Shown here in pieces: positions 24,045-36,700 of a stretch of 64,000 nucleotides of DNA; within the stretch, counting starts at the first letter, position 1; each line of letters starts with the position of its first letter. Location: contig OY282605.1 in assembly GCA_958298945.1 (NCBI GenBank), positions 24,158,811 through 24,222,810 on the forward strand, written 5' to 3'. This stretch comes from Atherix ibis. Lineage: Eukaryota; Arthropoda; Insecta; Diptera; Athericidae. The notes under the pieces were generated by a model. The model searched no databases. It was not told the DNA's origin and saw nothing but the letters and a program-made list of their open reading frames with translations. The position numbers were made by a program, and so were the translations under genes.

Positions 24045-24905
24045 CACTTTAACAAATAGATTTTATGACAAAGACACTACAATGACAGGACAGGAACATG
24101 TGAGAGTAAACACCCATCGGTGTTTCTCTATCTAACAAGATTGTAACATTGTAAGAAATCTCTTGGCCAATTTTTCTTTAAACGCCGACGAGGGTAAATA
24201 GGGAATGTAACAGAGGAAACCTTTTTAATGTGAAGGATTATAGTGATAGGACAGTCGAGAATGAAACTTTTTATACCGAGAAGCGCACAAATCATGAACG
24301 AAGGGAACATTTAGGTTACGGTGAATACTCGTAACTTTGTTACGAACAGAGAACGGGGAATCAACAATTTTTCGGACGATTTTGGATTGAACGAATTGGA
24401 TGCGATAGAAATTGGAAGCCTTGGTAGAACCCCATGGTTCAATATTGTACGTCTAGTAGTTCGATAGGTTGTCCATCTTAGAAGTAGTCGAACGCGTCTG
24501 CTAGTTTAAGTCTTTTTGACGTCATATTAGCGTTTCAAGTAAATCGTTTGTCTAGGTTTAGTCCTAAGTAGCGTACTTTGTCTTTTGGTGGAATAATGTC
24601 GCCATTAAGGTATATTTGGATGGGGGGATCTTTGCAGAAGGGGAACCTTGGCATGTACACTCTTCTGCTCATTTATTTTTACTCTACACCTTATAAACTA
24701 GTCTTGGAGATTTTTTATATGGGATTGTAGGTTTCTGGAAGCTATTTTGATATTGGAGTGAAATGTTAGAACAGTGGTGTTATTAGCAAAGGTAGCAGTT
24801 ATAGTTTTGGGATTAGTTGGACTGTCAGCGGTATAAATATTGTATAGAATTGGACCAATAATACTGTCTTCCGGAGCCTTCACTATTTTTAGTGAATGTT
24901 GCACA
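24045..24905 (-). pseudogene. Jockey-clade non-LTR reverse transcriptase relic
   Basis: Minus strand: PEDSIIGPILYNIYTADSP then TNPKTITATFANNTTVLTFH (24875-24765) is the RT block with the catalytic YADD-type motif, here FANN rather than FADD, so both catalytic Asp are lost. Further downstream is RYLGLNLDKRFT (about 24573-24540), then decayed C-terminal sequence to RRLKKNWPRDFLQCYN (about 24195-24140). It is 5'-truncated, as is usual for LINEs. The 3' end is about 24045. Confidence 0.88.
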
Positions 24906-24928
24906 ACAATAAAAACATATTAGCTGAA

Positions 24929-25952
24929 TTCCATTGGGCCAATTTTGCTACTCGCAAGTACTTGGGAGTACATGCCCAATAGAATGCAGAGTTTGCTGAC
25001 AGAAGTAAAATATAACCTCAAAATAGTCAACAACAATACTGAGTTTATTCAGCTTGTCAACGTGAAGTGAAGTGAATGTGTTTCGGACAATCTTTGAATT
25101 TGATAAATATTGTCTAAAAATTGTACTTATAACGAAGGTAATGCATTGATAAATGTTTATGCCAACCGAAAAGAGGAATATTTAAAAATGAGAAATAAAT
25201 AACAAACATTTTTTGAAAAATATTCTAACAGATTCAGAGTTGTTAAATATTCTGGTAAGTAATAATAAAAATTTAATTTTATTGTCCGCAATTACAGATA
25301 ACCAGATTACTTTTATTTAAAGGAGAGTCCAACAACAAAACAAAATGTAGAAATGAAATGGCGTAGTCTCTGCTGGGCCTTCAAAAATGCGCTACGAAAT
25401 TTTTATACCTAAGTGAAATGGGCGAAATATTTCAGAGTGACCCAGGAATATCATCATCACATTCAGTGTCTGTGGGAGTAGAAACTTCTCCAACTACAGC
25501 ACCTATGTTAGTGCAAAAACATTCATCTAAATCGCCATTATAAAATGTGTCTGAAGTACCACAAGCTGAAATGAAAACCAAGGAAAAAATTTAGAGCAAT
25601 CGTAAAAACGAATGTATGATAATATTAGAAATTAAAAGCAAATATAAATTATAAAAATGTGTAATTATTTTTTATGTAAAAACATACTCCAGTCATATTT
25701 AATTCCATTTCTTTTTGTTTTTGCTGTACGAATAAAGTAAACATAAACAATAAAAACAAAAATATGACACGTCAACATAACCAACGAACTCGCTAAGCCA
25801 TCTATTTTCATTTTTGGAACTAAAATCGCCCTACCGTAAATTGTATTCGTAACTACTCATGCGAAGTAGTTCATTTGTATGAGCAATAGTAGCTGCGAGT
25901 AGCTAGAAGTATGTACTTGGGAGTAGCAAAATTTTCCCTATGGAATATTATT
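24929..25952. mobile_element. TIR element (~1.0 kb), possibly PIF/Harbinger-related
   Basis: The left end ATTCCATTGGGCCAATTTTG and right end (reverse) ATTCCATAGGGAAAATTTTG form imperfect TIRs continuing CTACTC. The interior at 25325-25420 could encode a short MADF/Myb-like piece (SPTTKQNVEMKWRSLCWAFK), which would suit a PIF/Harbinger accessory protein. That is a weak resemblance, and no transposase was seen. Confidence 0.6.
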
Positions 25953-25972
25953 CTTTTGCGTAGCACTCAATA

Positions 25973-26341
25973 GGCGTTTTCCTTTGGACCAATTTTGCTA
26001 CTAGTCAGTAGTTCTAGCTGTCATCATCTACTCTACCTCGAACAAACGACCACTTCGAACGGTGAGTTACGCATACAATTAACTGTAGGGGGATTCTAGT
26101 TGCTAAAGTGAAAATAGATAGTTTTGCGGGTTCGTTGGTTATGTTGAAGAGTCATATTTTTGTTAGTATTGTTTATGTGTGAATAAATTCAGTTTTTATT
26201 GTTTATGTGTGAGTAAACTCAGTATTGTTGCTGACTATTTTAAGGTTATGTTTCTACTAGTGTTTAAAATTTGGTTTTCCTTTGGTCATCTACTCGCAGT
26301 TACCGATTAGTAGCAAAATTGGTCCAAAGGAAAACGCCTAG
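25973..26341. mobile_element. MITE with 30+-bp terminal inverted repeats
   Basis: The left end TAGGCGTTTTCCTTTGGACC continues AATTTTGCTACTA. The right end is its near-perfect reverse complement (TAGTAGCAAAATTGGTCCAA then AGGAAAACGCCTA at 26308-26341). It is 0.37 kb. The inside of the left half matches the last ~220 bp of the neighbouring element (24929-25952) in inverted orientation, showing that the two are relatives. Confidence 0.88.
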
Positions 26342-29300
26342 TTTTAACTCCGAACTGTCAGCTGTCAGTCACACTGTCTTTTTCCTTCGTTGGCAACACT
26401 TTACCGCACAAATGAAGGAAAATTCAAATGTTACGTGTAGTTTGGCATATCCAATATTATATTTTTTATGAAAAATACACTGTTTTTTTTTTAAAGTGAT
26501 TTTTTTGATTATTTGATTTTGGTTTTTTTTCCGACAACATTTAAAGAAACTTTTTCATTTTGACTATAAAATAATTAATAAAATAAAAAACCAACACAAT
26601 ACGTTATAACATTTAAAATTTATTCATATTCTTTAACAGAATACTTAATCATCAGTTTATAATAATTATTATTATAATATTTAATATAAACATACGATAA
26701 GAACAAATAACGTCTATTCAAACATTTCTATAATTATTTTCTAAATATATACAAAATTGATTATGTATCATAAATATCAGAATGTAAAATTATGCAAATA
26801 GATTTTTAAAGTTGTGGTTTTCTTTTATATTATTATTCTAGGAGTACAAGTAAATAGAGAAAACATAAACTATTTTCACCTTGATCCATTAATTGATTAG
26901 TATTAGATAAATAAAAAATTCATAATTCAGTCTACATTTTCTTTTTGTAATTATTACATTCATAAGATTTGAGGGGTTGTTTTTACTAAATATTTTATAA
27001 TTTTCTTTTTATGTTATCATAATTATCAATTTTTCATATTTCTTTTTATATATAAACATTTTTTGATTTTAATATTCTCCTTTTGGTTAATTTTCTATTT
27101 TTTCTTCATTAATTTTTATTTTTAAAATCGATATACAAGTTTTCTTTCTTCTCTTTTTAATTTGTTTTTTTTTTGTGGCAAAATTTTATCTTCACTCAAA
27201 ATTTTTTTAAAAATTCAAAAATAAATCAAGTCTATTTCAGAAAATATTTTTTTTATTTTAATGTTTGTTCCACTGTTGTCGTTACAAATAAAAAAAAAAT
27301 TAACCAACTCCAAAAATATTTTCACATTTCAATACTACATCAAAGAAACAACGAAAGAGGGCAGTCGAAATCGTTGAAAGAAATCCGAGACAAAAATTGT
27401 ATTCAGCTGAGACTTAGATTATAGAGTATAAGGATAGATCTTAGATTAAAGAATATCTGGATAGGCTTGTACGTATACGAAATTTCCTGTCAGAATTATT
27501 GCAATAGCGGCAAAAAATCGTACTTCTCGCATATATTTATGTAGACTTTTCTATGTAGACATGACACCCACTGACATATATTGTTCGTAATCGAAGCTTT
27601 TTAAACTAATTTTAACTCACTTTTTTCAAAAAAATTAATAATATAAATACGACTGAAGGCAACATTTATATTTTTTTTCCAATCTTCTGATACTGAAATT
27701 CAATTTTATAGACTTTCGGAGAGTTTTCAGTAGCATACCCGAAATGCTTGCATACTTTTATTGACATTTAGATAATTATCTTGGAGTGAAAGTTTAACTG
27801 GCGATTTTATTAAATTTTAATTAGTTTACAAACTATTAAGTATAAATAAATAGAATTTGTGTAAATAGTTTTATTCTTCACGATAGAAAATAGTAAGTTT
27901 TTATTTTAAAATATGAAGTGTTTTGTGAAAGTTTATTTTGTCGTTCTTACGTTCAGAATTTTTCGGTAGAAGCCTATTCAAATCTTCTACAATGTAAGAA
28001 ATTGACATGTATACGAATTTTATTGATGCCACAAAATCCCGTGGAATTGCAATGAACCAAAGACTACATCTGCCGATCCTTAGCCATCTATTAGCCTAAA
28101 ATTAAGCTACAAATCCCATTATTTGAAACGCATTATTCAATGGCGGAAAAAACTATTATTTTACTTTGAAAAATTATTAAAATTGAATACAAATACTCTG
28201 GATAAAAAAAAAAAAAGAAAATCTTTTATAAAAATATTTTTTAGCTGCTATGCCTGACATCTATTTTTCTACTTATCGAACTAAAATTCTACAATTTCTA
28301 TTTTTGACAGATCGAATGTTAACAATTGTTTCGTGTCATATTCTGATTTTCGATTTTTCGATATTCTGTTTTAAAAGTGAAATTATTATAAAAAGTGAAA
28401 TGAGAAAAAATATCAAGTTAATATGAATAATAAAATTTTAATAATTTAATGTGTTAATACAATAAATTTACAGAAAATGTAGTATTCAATTTAGATATGC
28501 GGAAACTAAAGACATCTGGTAAAAACTAATTCTATATTTGCCTGAAGATCATAGTTGTCTATCATTCAACTAATTTTTATTAGTTTTCGAGTGCTCTTAG
28601 TGCATAAAAAGTAAAAAAATTCTTATGCAACATTGAATGTCAACAGACGATTAATTGTGATCAGATTGGTGTGTCAATGGCGGTGGCCTGATTACTTTCC
28701 GATGGGGGTTTTATATTTTCATATAGTCAAAAATTGTACCTTTAAATGTAAAAAATCAATGATTATATAATGTTGCAACTTAAAACTAAAGCTGCTTCCA
28801 TTATAGGAAACGATGTGAGTAAATTTCCTATAGTAAAAATGATACGGTGATCCTATGCAATATTTTCAGAATTTAATCACAAAAGTAAGTATTGTAAACT
28901 TTTATATTCATATTAAAAAAAATATGTTTTATTTATTTTCAAATTCCAAATTTAATAAATTAAATAACCGTTGCAGTCAGTTCATCGAAATAACATCAAC
29001 TATTATTTAAAAAATGTGCGGCAAATAAAAATTGCCCCTATCTGAAATCGACGCCTTTGAGCAATATGCATTTATGAGTAGCTTTACGGTTTGATTCCGT
29101 TTTTTGGCATCAACTAGAAGAAAAAAACAAAATTTTTACTCCATAATCTAAGGTCAGGTTTGACGTACATAAATGGTGGAATTTTACTTATTATCAATTT
29201 TCTTTTTCTTTTTACTTTTAATTTATTTAAAGGCATTGCTCTAATAAAATTTTTTTAAACTAAATACTTAAATATTTTATATTTTTTGATAAATCGTTTT

Positions 29301-29690
29301 TTTTTTGTGGAAATAAATTTTTCTTTTCTCTTCTTTTATTGTAATAAAAAATTGATTAAATGCAATAATATTTTGACATGTTATAATTCATTAATGAAAT
29401 GGAAAATGGCAGACGAAAATTATATTCATCTGAGAGGTGAGGTTTTGACATTTATAAATGGCGGAATTTGACTTGTTTATCATTTTATTTTTATTTTTAA
29501 TTTTAATTTATTTAAATATTTTGTTTATTTGAAAAGATCAATTTTCTCTTTTGAGGTTTCATTTTTTTTTTATTTTGAATGTTTAAACTTTATTCTTTGT
29601 TTTTTTTTGTAATGGTTATATTTTTAAAATTTTTAAATATTATTTTTAAAAAAAAACTATTTATATTTTCATGCTGATTAATTTATAAAT
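26342..29690. other. AT-rich DNA, no gene recognised
   Basis: Long low-complexity AT-rich sequence. A two-copy duplication (~300 bp apart) links 29148-29240 (AAGGTCAGGTTTGACGTACA, TAAATGGTGGAATTTTAC) with 29434-29520 (GAGGTTTTGACATTTATAAA, TGGCGGAATTTGAC). ORFs at 27173-27424 and 29286-29471 have purely AT-driven composition. Confidence 0.4.
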
Positions 29691-29694
29691 CCGC

Positions 29695-31385
29695 TGGTAG
29701 AATAAATAAATGTAATAAATATGATCAAAGACGGACATATGGTAATTAATGCAACAATTTTGATTTGAAGTTGTTCTTATTTCTACTGTAACGCCATCTA
29801 TGAGATATGAAAGCAAGTTAGTATATTTTTAATGTTCTCCCAGAAAGTTTTAATCTTCTATCTTGATTTTGTCTAAATTTTCTATAAAATTGCAATTAAA
29901 AATTTTAATTTTTCAGGTAAAAATATTACATTAAAAATTTACAAGAAAAGCAGTCATTATTAATGCAACCATTTGGATTGCTATTTGTTTTTCTTTCTAT
30001 TGTAATGCCATCTATAAAACATGAACAGGAGTAGATATTTGTTTTCAATGTTTTTTTAGTATGTTGTAAATATTTCTCGTTTTCTTGTTTAATTTTTTTT
30101 TTCCAGTTAAAACAACAAAAACGTCAATTTTTCCATAAAATAAATTACATTAAAAATTTCTTAAAAGACGGACTTTATTAATGCAACCATTTTGATTGTT
30201 ATTTGTCTTTCTTTCTATTGCAACGCCATCTATGAGACATTAATGAGTACATTGTGTATATTTTCCCTCTTTTTTAATCGTTTTTCATTTAAGACCATCG
30301 GAAAATGTTAATTTTTCCATAAAAATTACATTAAAAATTTGACAAAAGACGGACATAATGCAACCATTTTGATTTGAAGTTGTTTTTATTTCTACTGTAA
30401 CGCCATCTATGAGATATGAAAGCAAGTTAGTGTATTTTCAATGTTCTCGCCGTACGTTTTTAATCTTCTATCTTGTTTTTGTCTAAATTGTCGATAAAGC
30501 TGCAATAAAAATTTTTACTTAATATTTAAAAAAAATGAAATTAAAAATTTGCCATTTATTAGACATGAACGCGAGTTGATATTTGTGTTCAATGTTTTTT
30601 TTAGTACGTTGTCAATATTTTCTCTTTTTTTGTTTAATTTTTTTCATTTGAAATAACAAAAACATGTCAATTTTTCCATAAAAAATTTACATTAAAAATT
30701 TCATAAAAGATGGATTATATTAATCAACCATTTGGTATTAATTTATTCTTATTTCTATTGTAACGCCATCTATGGGACATGAACGAGTACGTTGTGATTA
30801 TTTTCTCTTTTTTTTGTTTAATTGTTTTTCATTTAAGACCACCGGAAAATGTTAATTTTTCCATAAAAAAAATCACATTCAAAAACTTGACAAAAGACGG
30901 ACATTGTTAATGCAACCATTTTGATTTTAATTTGTTCTTATTTTCTATAGTAACGCCATCTATGAGACATAAACGTGAGTTAATATTGGTGTTGAAGGTT
31001 TTTTTTAGTACGTTGTGAATATTTTCTCGGTTTTTTGTTTATTTTTTTTTCATTTAAAATAACAAAAAAATGTTAATTTTTCCATAAAAAAATTACGGTA
31101 AAATTTTGATAAAAGACGGACATTCTTAATGCAACCATTTTAATTTTAATTTGTGCTTATTTCTTAGGTAACGCCATCTATGAGACATGAGCGATTTTGT
31201 GTTCAAGGTTTTTTTTTACTATTTGAACAAAAAAATGTTAATTTTTCCATAAAAAAAAATTACAATAAAAATTTGACAAAAGACGGACATAATTTTGATT
31301 TTAATTTGTTCTTATTCTATAGTAACGCCATCTAGGAGACATAAACGGAAGCTGATATTTCTTTTAGTATTGTACATTTTGATAT
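29695..31385. repeat. ~190-bp array E with CGCCATCTATGAGACAT core, about 9 units
   Basis: Units contain AAAGACGGACAT, TAATGCAACCATTTTGATTT, TTGTTCTTATTTCTA, GTAACGCCATCTATGAGACA and a CGTTGTGAATATTTTCTC block, then CAATTTTTCCATAAAAAATT. The core occurs at 29791, 30004 (TGCCATCTAT variant), 30223, 30401, 30763, 30953, 31171 and 31323. One unit (about 30550) has a decayed core. No coding frame persists. Confidence 0.88.
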
Positions 31386-32234
31386 TTTGTTTTAATTCTG
31401 CAATAAAACTACAATAAAAAATTGTAATTTTTCTGTTTAAAAAATTTGTTTATCACAAATTTTAAAAAGGTTGCTTTGAAAATATTTTTCTTTTATTAAA
31501 AAAAAATTACATTTTATTATCGTTGCTATTAAAACTGTCAAAGTTTTCCAAATATTTTTAAGTTTTGCTGCAGTTGTTGTTTAACAATAGACGCTTTTTC
31601 TTATAACACCGAAATGTCCTTCTTTCAATCTTTTCTTATAAATTGTTGTTTTTGTATAATATTTCTGGATGCAATGTCTCACTTATAGCAACAAAATATT
31701 TGTGGATTTTCTTCTTTTTTTTTGTTAAAAACCCTATCTTTTTGGTCCTTAGTATTCAGGTTTTTTTTTATTATTTGCTCAAATAGCTTTTTTTTCCAAC
31801 AGGTTTTAAATTCGAATTAATTAAAACCTGTTTTAAAAAAAGCTATGTTTTTTTTTGTCAAATATTATCAGCGTTTTTTTTTCCAAAGATGAACGAACAC
31901 AGATTTTACAACATTTTCTTCTTAGCAAAGAAAAAGAAACAAAACACCAAACAAATAAAAGGGACAACAACAAAAACTGAACATTTAAAAAATTCAAATT
32001 AAAAACAAAAACTAAACTTATTTTTTACAATTTCTTTATTATATGAATTTTTAAGAATGTTTAACTTTAAGTTTTTCTTTAACAATAATTATTCACAAAA
32101 TTTCTATTTTTTTTTTCTTTTATTTTTTTTTCAAAGAGAACAAAAAATACTGTTTAATTAATTATAAATAAAATTTAACTAAATCTAGATTATAACATAA
32201 TAGAAAATGGAGTAAAATGCTGTCCAAAATCGTA
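31386..32234. other. AT-rich 3' flank of OSGIN
   Basis: Low complexity, except for a strong imperfect palindrome at about 31785-31849 (CAACAGGTTTTAA ... TTAAAACCTGTT, bounded by ATAGCTTTTTTT / AAAAAAAGCTAT). Confidence 0.5.
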
Positions 32235-33017
32235 TTTATTTTTTCTTCAAAATTAACATTCAGACAAGAAAATTTTAAAATTTCGTCATAATTTTGTTCG
32301 TTTAATTAGTTTTTAATTATGGTAAGAGGTAGGCTTCTTTAGGAAATAAATTGATATAAAATTAAAAATAATCTAACGTAAGTAAAAGGTTTGTTTGTAA
32401 ATTAACATAAAAAAAATCCTCTTGGAGTGGGTGGAAGGCTCCGTTGGGATTAAGCAAAAACGTCCAAAAATGTTTGTCCTTAAAATTATTTTAATACTAA
32501 ATTGAGAAAAATTTGTTCACACTACAACGATAATTGTAAGAATAGTTTTTTTAGTTGTTGCTTTTGTAACGATTATTTTTGATTGATTTCGAAAGATTCC
32601 CAATTTTTTTTTTCTTACGATAATCACAACAAAAACGCACAAAATTACCGAATTTAAAATGACTTATTTCAATACAAAAAGATTCTCCACCAACAAATTA
32701 ACTTCTCCAAATGATAGAAAAATTATTTTTTTAATTTTTTTACTTATTATAAAACGAAAACTCCCAATGGCTAGATCAAAATTCTCAGTTGCCATTCGTA
32801 ACGATTGTGAATTTGAAGTTTTTAATGATGAGATTTACATGAGAAAAAATATTGAAATTCTTTTTGTTGGTGCTGCTGCTGCTGCTGCTGCTACTACTGC
32901 CGCTGCTGCCACTGCTGACAATCTGAATTCGATAACAAAATCAGATTTGACAAAAAAGCCGAAATGACGGCTGCGCCATGACCTACAAAAAATGAGTCCG
33001 AACATTGATAAGAAGGT
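32235..33017 (-). other. OSGIN 3' flank / probable 3'UTR
   Basis: This follows the OSGIN stop codon. On the minus strand the first exact AATAAA is at 32240-32235, about 780 nt downstream, a candidate polyadenylation signal. The segment includes a CAG-type trinucleotide run at about 32870-32912. The plus-strand ORF across it (32659-32967, poly-Ala) is the antisense of that run and is not treated as a gene. Confidence 0.4.
32868..32914. repeat. Trinucleotide microsatellite (GCT/ACT/GCC)n
   Basis: An impure run of GCTGCT units grades into CTACTACTGCCGCTGCTGCC. On the OSGIN sense strand it reads as CAG/GGC/AGT-type repeats, just 3' of the stop codon, so it is probably in the 3'UTR. Confidence 0.85.
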
Positions 33018-33728
33018 TCAGTCGTTCTCCTTGTGTAGAGCAGCTGTGATTGCCAAAGCCCCACCGGGTATGAATCGAACAAAATTATCACCAACTAATG
33101 GTCCCATTGCGTAAAGGCCGCGGGAAGCGTGAGTCACTTCGTTCGTGTATTTATCGACGGCTATTTGGTTCGTTTTGCCATCAATCGGTTTGGTTGGATC
33201 AACACCCAAGCCCAGACCGCCCAAATCCTCTGTCGGAGTGGTCGCTGCAGTTGATAGGAAGTCCTTCTCCTTTTCAGAAATTTGGCTACGATTCCACTCG
33301 CACTGCTTGCCTTGTACATGGCCACATACTTTTCGATACTCCCCACGTCGACTCCAATCGCACAGGTTGAGGTGTCTGCATTTGGCGCAGATACTTTTCA
33401 GCCACGATAATTTTCGACTAATAAGGGACGCATGCTCCTGCTGAATGATAGCCTTATTGTCTCCAGGACTCTGCAATTGCCCGTGACTTTGGCTTTGAGT
33501 TTTTGCGGGACACTTCGTCGCATTAGCTGCAAACCTAAGATCAGGTCTCGACCCAATCAGAATGGCACAAAACGATACTTCCATGGACTTGGTTTCGCCG
33601 GTGTTCAGGTTCTGCACAGTCACACGATGTCTGCCATTTTTGTCAGTGCTGACATCGCTAATTGTATGCTCCTGCAAAGGTGTGTATAGATCGTAGACGT
33701 TATTTGAGTCCTTCATCATTTTGTGGAC
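33018..33728 (-). CDS. OSGIN: OSGIN terminal coding exon 7 (residues 451-686)
   Basis: This 711-nt exon includes the TGA at 33020-33018. It starts VHKMMKDSNNVYDLY and runs through a region rich in beta strand to CAILIGSRPDLRF. An insert of about 110 residues follows, containing CAKCRHLNLC and a second cysteine pair (VCGHVQGKQC). The exon then returns to conserved family sequence, VDKYTNEVTHASRGLYAMGP and the following GDNFVRF/GGALAI, and ends HKEND. The four to five cysteines of the insert could bind metal, but this is only a spacing observation. The exon is a single uninterrupted ORF. Confidence 0.93.
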   Translation of the reverse strand, partial: VHKMMKDSNNVYDLYTPLQEHTISDVSTDKNGRHRVTVQNLNTGETKSMEVSFCAILIGSRPDLRFAANATKCPAKTQSQSHGQLQSPGDNKAIIQQEHASLISRKLSWLKSICAKCRHLNLCDWSRRGEYRKVCGHVQGKQCEWNRSQISEKEKDFLSTAATTPTEDLGGLGLGVDPTKPIDGKTNQIAVDKYTNEVTHASRGLYAMGPLVGDNFVRFIPGGALAITAALHKEND

Positions 33729-36700
33729 CTAAAAAATTAATAATTAGAAAAAGTTTTTCTTAGAATCGACGCACGAGAGAATCCTCACCTCATGATACTC
33801 TGGATAGACATTCTCCGGTAACATTTTATCAAGTCCGGCCGTTCGACTCCTGAACACGTGGATCACGTGAATATCGGACGAACGACAAATCGTGACTGCA
33901 TCGGCAGCACTAAGCCCAGCACCCACTATCAGAACCGGCTTTAATCCTGTAGCAAAAAATAAAAAAAAAACGTTGTAAACAAGAATGTTCAGGTGTAGTT
34001 GGGGGGGGGGTGTACTTACGTCGTCTTTCATCGTCTGAATGAGGCTCCAAGGCAGCTTCCAATTGCGGTAATTCGTGCTTAACCCACGATATATTCGCAT
34101 CTTCACCGTTCAAACCAAGTCGATTGGCTAGATCGGATGCACCATTCGCCAGAACCAGACATTTACAAGCGAAAAAGAATGGTTTGCCGGTGGTTTTATT
34201 TATTCTGAAAAACATCGAAAATAAAAATAAAAATTACAATCAATTTGATGTGATAACGAAATTGTAAAATAAACTTACCCAAAAACAAGCCATTTAGCCG
34301 ACTTGAATTTGCCGATAGCGCAACCTTCGTGGACGGGCGCAATCATGGTGACGACGGCATCGTTGACGAAATTTTTCGTTAAATTCATTTGGTTCACGTA
34401 GTCTTCGTAGTACTGCGCCACTCTTGATACAAGAGCTCTTGTCTGTACCTCCTTGGAGATTTGCCTCTTCAATGATAGATTCCGTCGTGGAGGGATTTTC
34501 CTTATTGGCGGTGGTGTCTGATTCTCTGTTACCATCTCGTTATTGTCGCTACTGCCCTGTTTAGCCAACGCTTTTGTACACTTACAGCATAAGGCCCCAG
34601 ACTCGGATTCGTTGTTGTTAACAATTTGGTCGAAGGTGGACGTCGACGGTGATGGCGATGCCGTTTTAAGTTGCATTTCGAGACATTTTTGGCATGACGA
34701 ATTTGAAATTGCAGCTCTTCGTAAATCGTCAACGCAATTATTTTTGATATTTTGACAGGAGTTTTTCGCCACATTACCGATGAGTTCATTTTTGAGTTGA
34801 CGAGTTTCCCAGTCGCTGAAACTTAATCCTGGCAAGGACATCCATGCGGCTAGTGACAAAGTCCTTAAGTTCGGATCCATTCGATGCCATGATCCACCTG
34901 GTGGACCTTTTCCTAGTACAATGTGGTCAACCTGGAAAATTCCTCAAATTTTCTTAATTGCACATTTTACAATATAAAAAGGCGTTAGCCATTTTTTTTT
35001 TAATTTTCCGATATTTTTAAAATTTTCTTGTTTACGATATCAGAAAAATCTCCACCACTTTTGGAGATTTTATTCCGATGGACTTTTCTACACAAAATTT
35101 CCCATACTCATAGCAGACTAATTAAATGCAATTGAAACTTTTAATTAAGTACAGAATATGTTCATGTTTATGTTGAACGAAATACATTGGAAAAAAAAGA
35201 GTAAACAAAAAAGCATACCTTGCTGCCGCCGATTGGATTGTCTGAGAAAATAGCACAAGTCTCGTACACTGGACTTGGGCGACATGGACTACTTGTAATG
35301 CGAACAACTTGCATCAATTATTTATTTATTTATTTATAATTAAATGTTTTTTTCTCTATACAATAATAAGTACATCGACCGTTGGCAGCAATGCAATCTA
35401 AGATGTCATGGCAAAACTATTTTTAATGATGCACGTTCTCAATACGATAATGTATTCAATAGTGCTGCGTTTGCGTCAAGGGGGAGTTTTGCTAAATTAT
35501 CGATTCATTTCTACATTCTTACTCATATTCTAACTAAGGATTAGATTGTTGGACTGAGGATGAAGAAGGTATAAGAATTTGGAATTTAAAATGAACGTTC
35601 AGGATTACGACCGTACTTAGAGAACATCATGCGTCAAGGGGGGAGTTTTGATAAATTATCGATTCATTTCCACATTGTTACTCATATTCTAACTAAGAAT
35701 TAGATTGTTGGACTGAGGATGAGGAAGGTATAAGAATTTGGAATTTAAAATGAACGTTCAGAATTATGACCGTACTTAGAGAACACCATGCGTCAAGGGG
35801 GGAGTTTTGATAAATTATCGATTTATTTCTACATTGTTACTCATATTCTAACTAAGAATTAGATTGTTGGACTGAGGATGAGGAAGGTATAAGAATTTGG
35901 AATTTAAAATGATCGTTCAGAATTACGACCGTACTTAGAGAACACCATGCGTCAAGGGGGGGTTTTGATAAATTATCGATTCATTTCCACATTGTTACTC
36001 ATATTCTAACTAAGAATTAGATTGTTAGACTGAGGATGAGGAAGTTATAAGAATTTGGAATTTAAAAATGATCGTTCAGAATTATGACCGTACTTAGAGA
36101 ACACCATGCGTCAAAAGGGGAGTTTTAATAAATAATCGATTTATTTCTACATTGTTACTCATATTCTAACCAAGGATTAGTTTGTTGGACTAAGGATGAA
36201 AAAGGTACAAGAATTTGGAATTTGAAATAAACGTTCAGGATTACAACCGTACTTAGAGAACACCATGCGTCAAGGGGGGAGTTTTGATAAATTATCGATT
36301 CATTTCGACATTGTTACTTATATTCTAACTAAGGATTAGATTGTTGAACCAAGGATCAGGAAGGTATAAGAATTTGGAATTTAAAGTAAAAATTCAGGAT
36401 TACGACCATGCTTGTCGCTATCTTTATGCGGAAAGTGCGTCGGGACTTGGAAGTTTGTGCAAAGTAGTGGTCTCACCAAACATAACAAGAAAATCATGAC
36501 TTGACTTATTGGGGAATATGGGAACACATCCAAAGGCGTTAATATCTACATGGAAGGGCATAAAGAAGGGTCGGAAAATAATGAAGTTCAAATACGAAAA
36601 AATATTAAGAAAGCTAAAAAATAACAATTAAGGTAGGGGTAAAAAAAGCAGAAAATGCTAGGGGAAAGTTTAAAATTGAAAAAGCAAAAAAAAAATTTAC

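Noticed and set aside
27173..27424. 83-codon plus-strand ORF
   Set aside because: Phe/Asn/Lys-rich composition expected from AT-rich DNA; no motif.
32659..32967. 102-codon plus-strand ORF with a poly-Ala/Thr tract
   Set aside because: It is the antisense of the trinucleotide run in the OSGIN 3' flank; no family similarity and the rest is AT-driven.
33098..33689. Several plus-strand ORFs of 70-100 codons
   Set aside because: They are antisense shadows of OSGIN exon 7, whose minus-strand frame is conserved at protein level.
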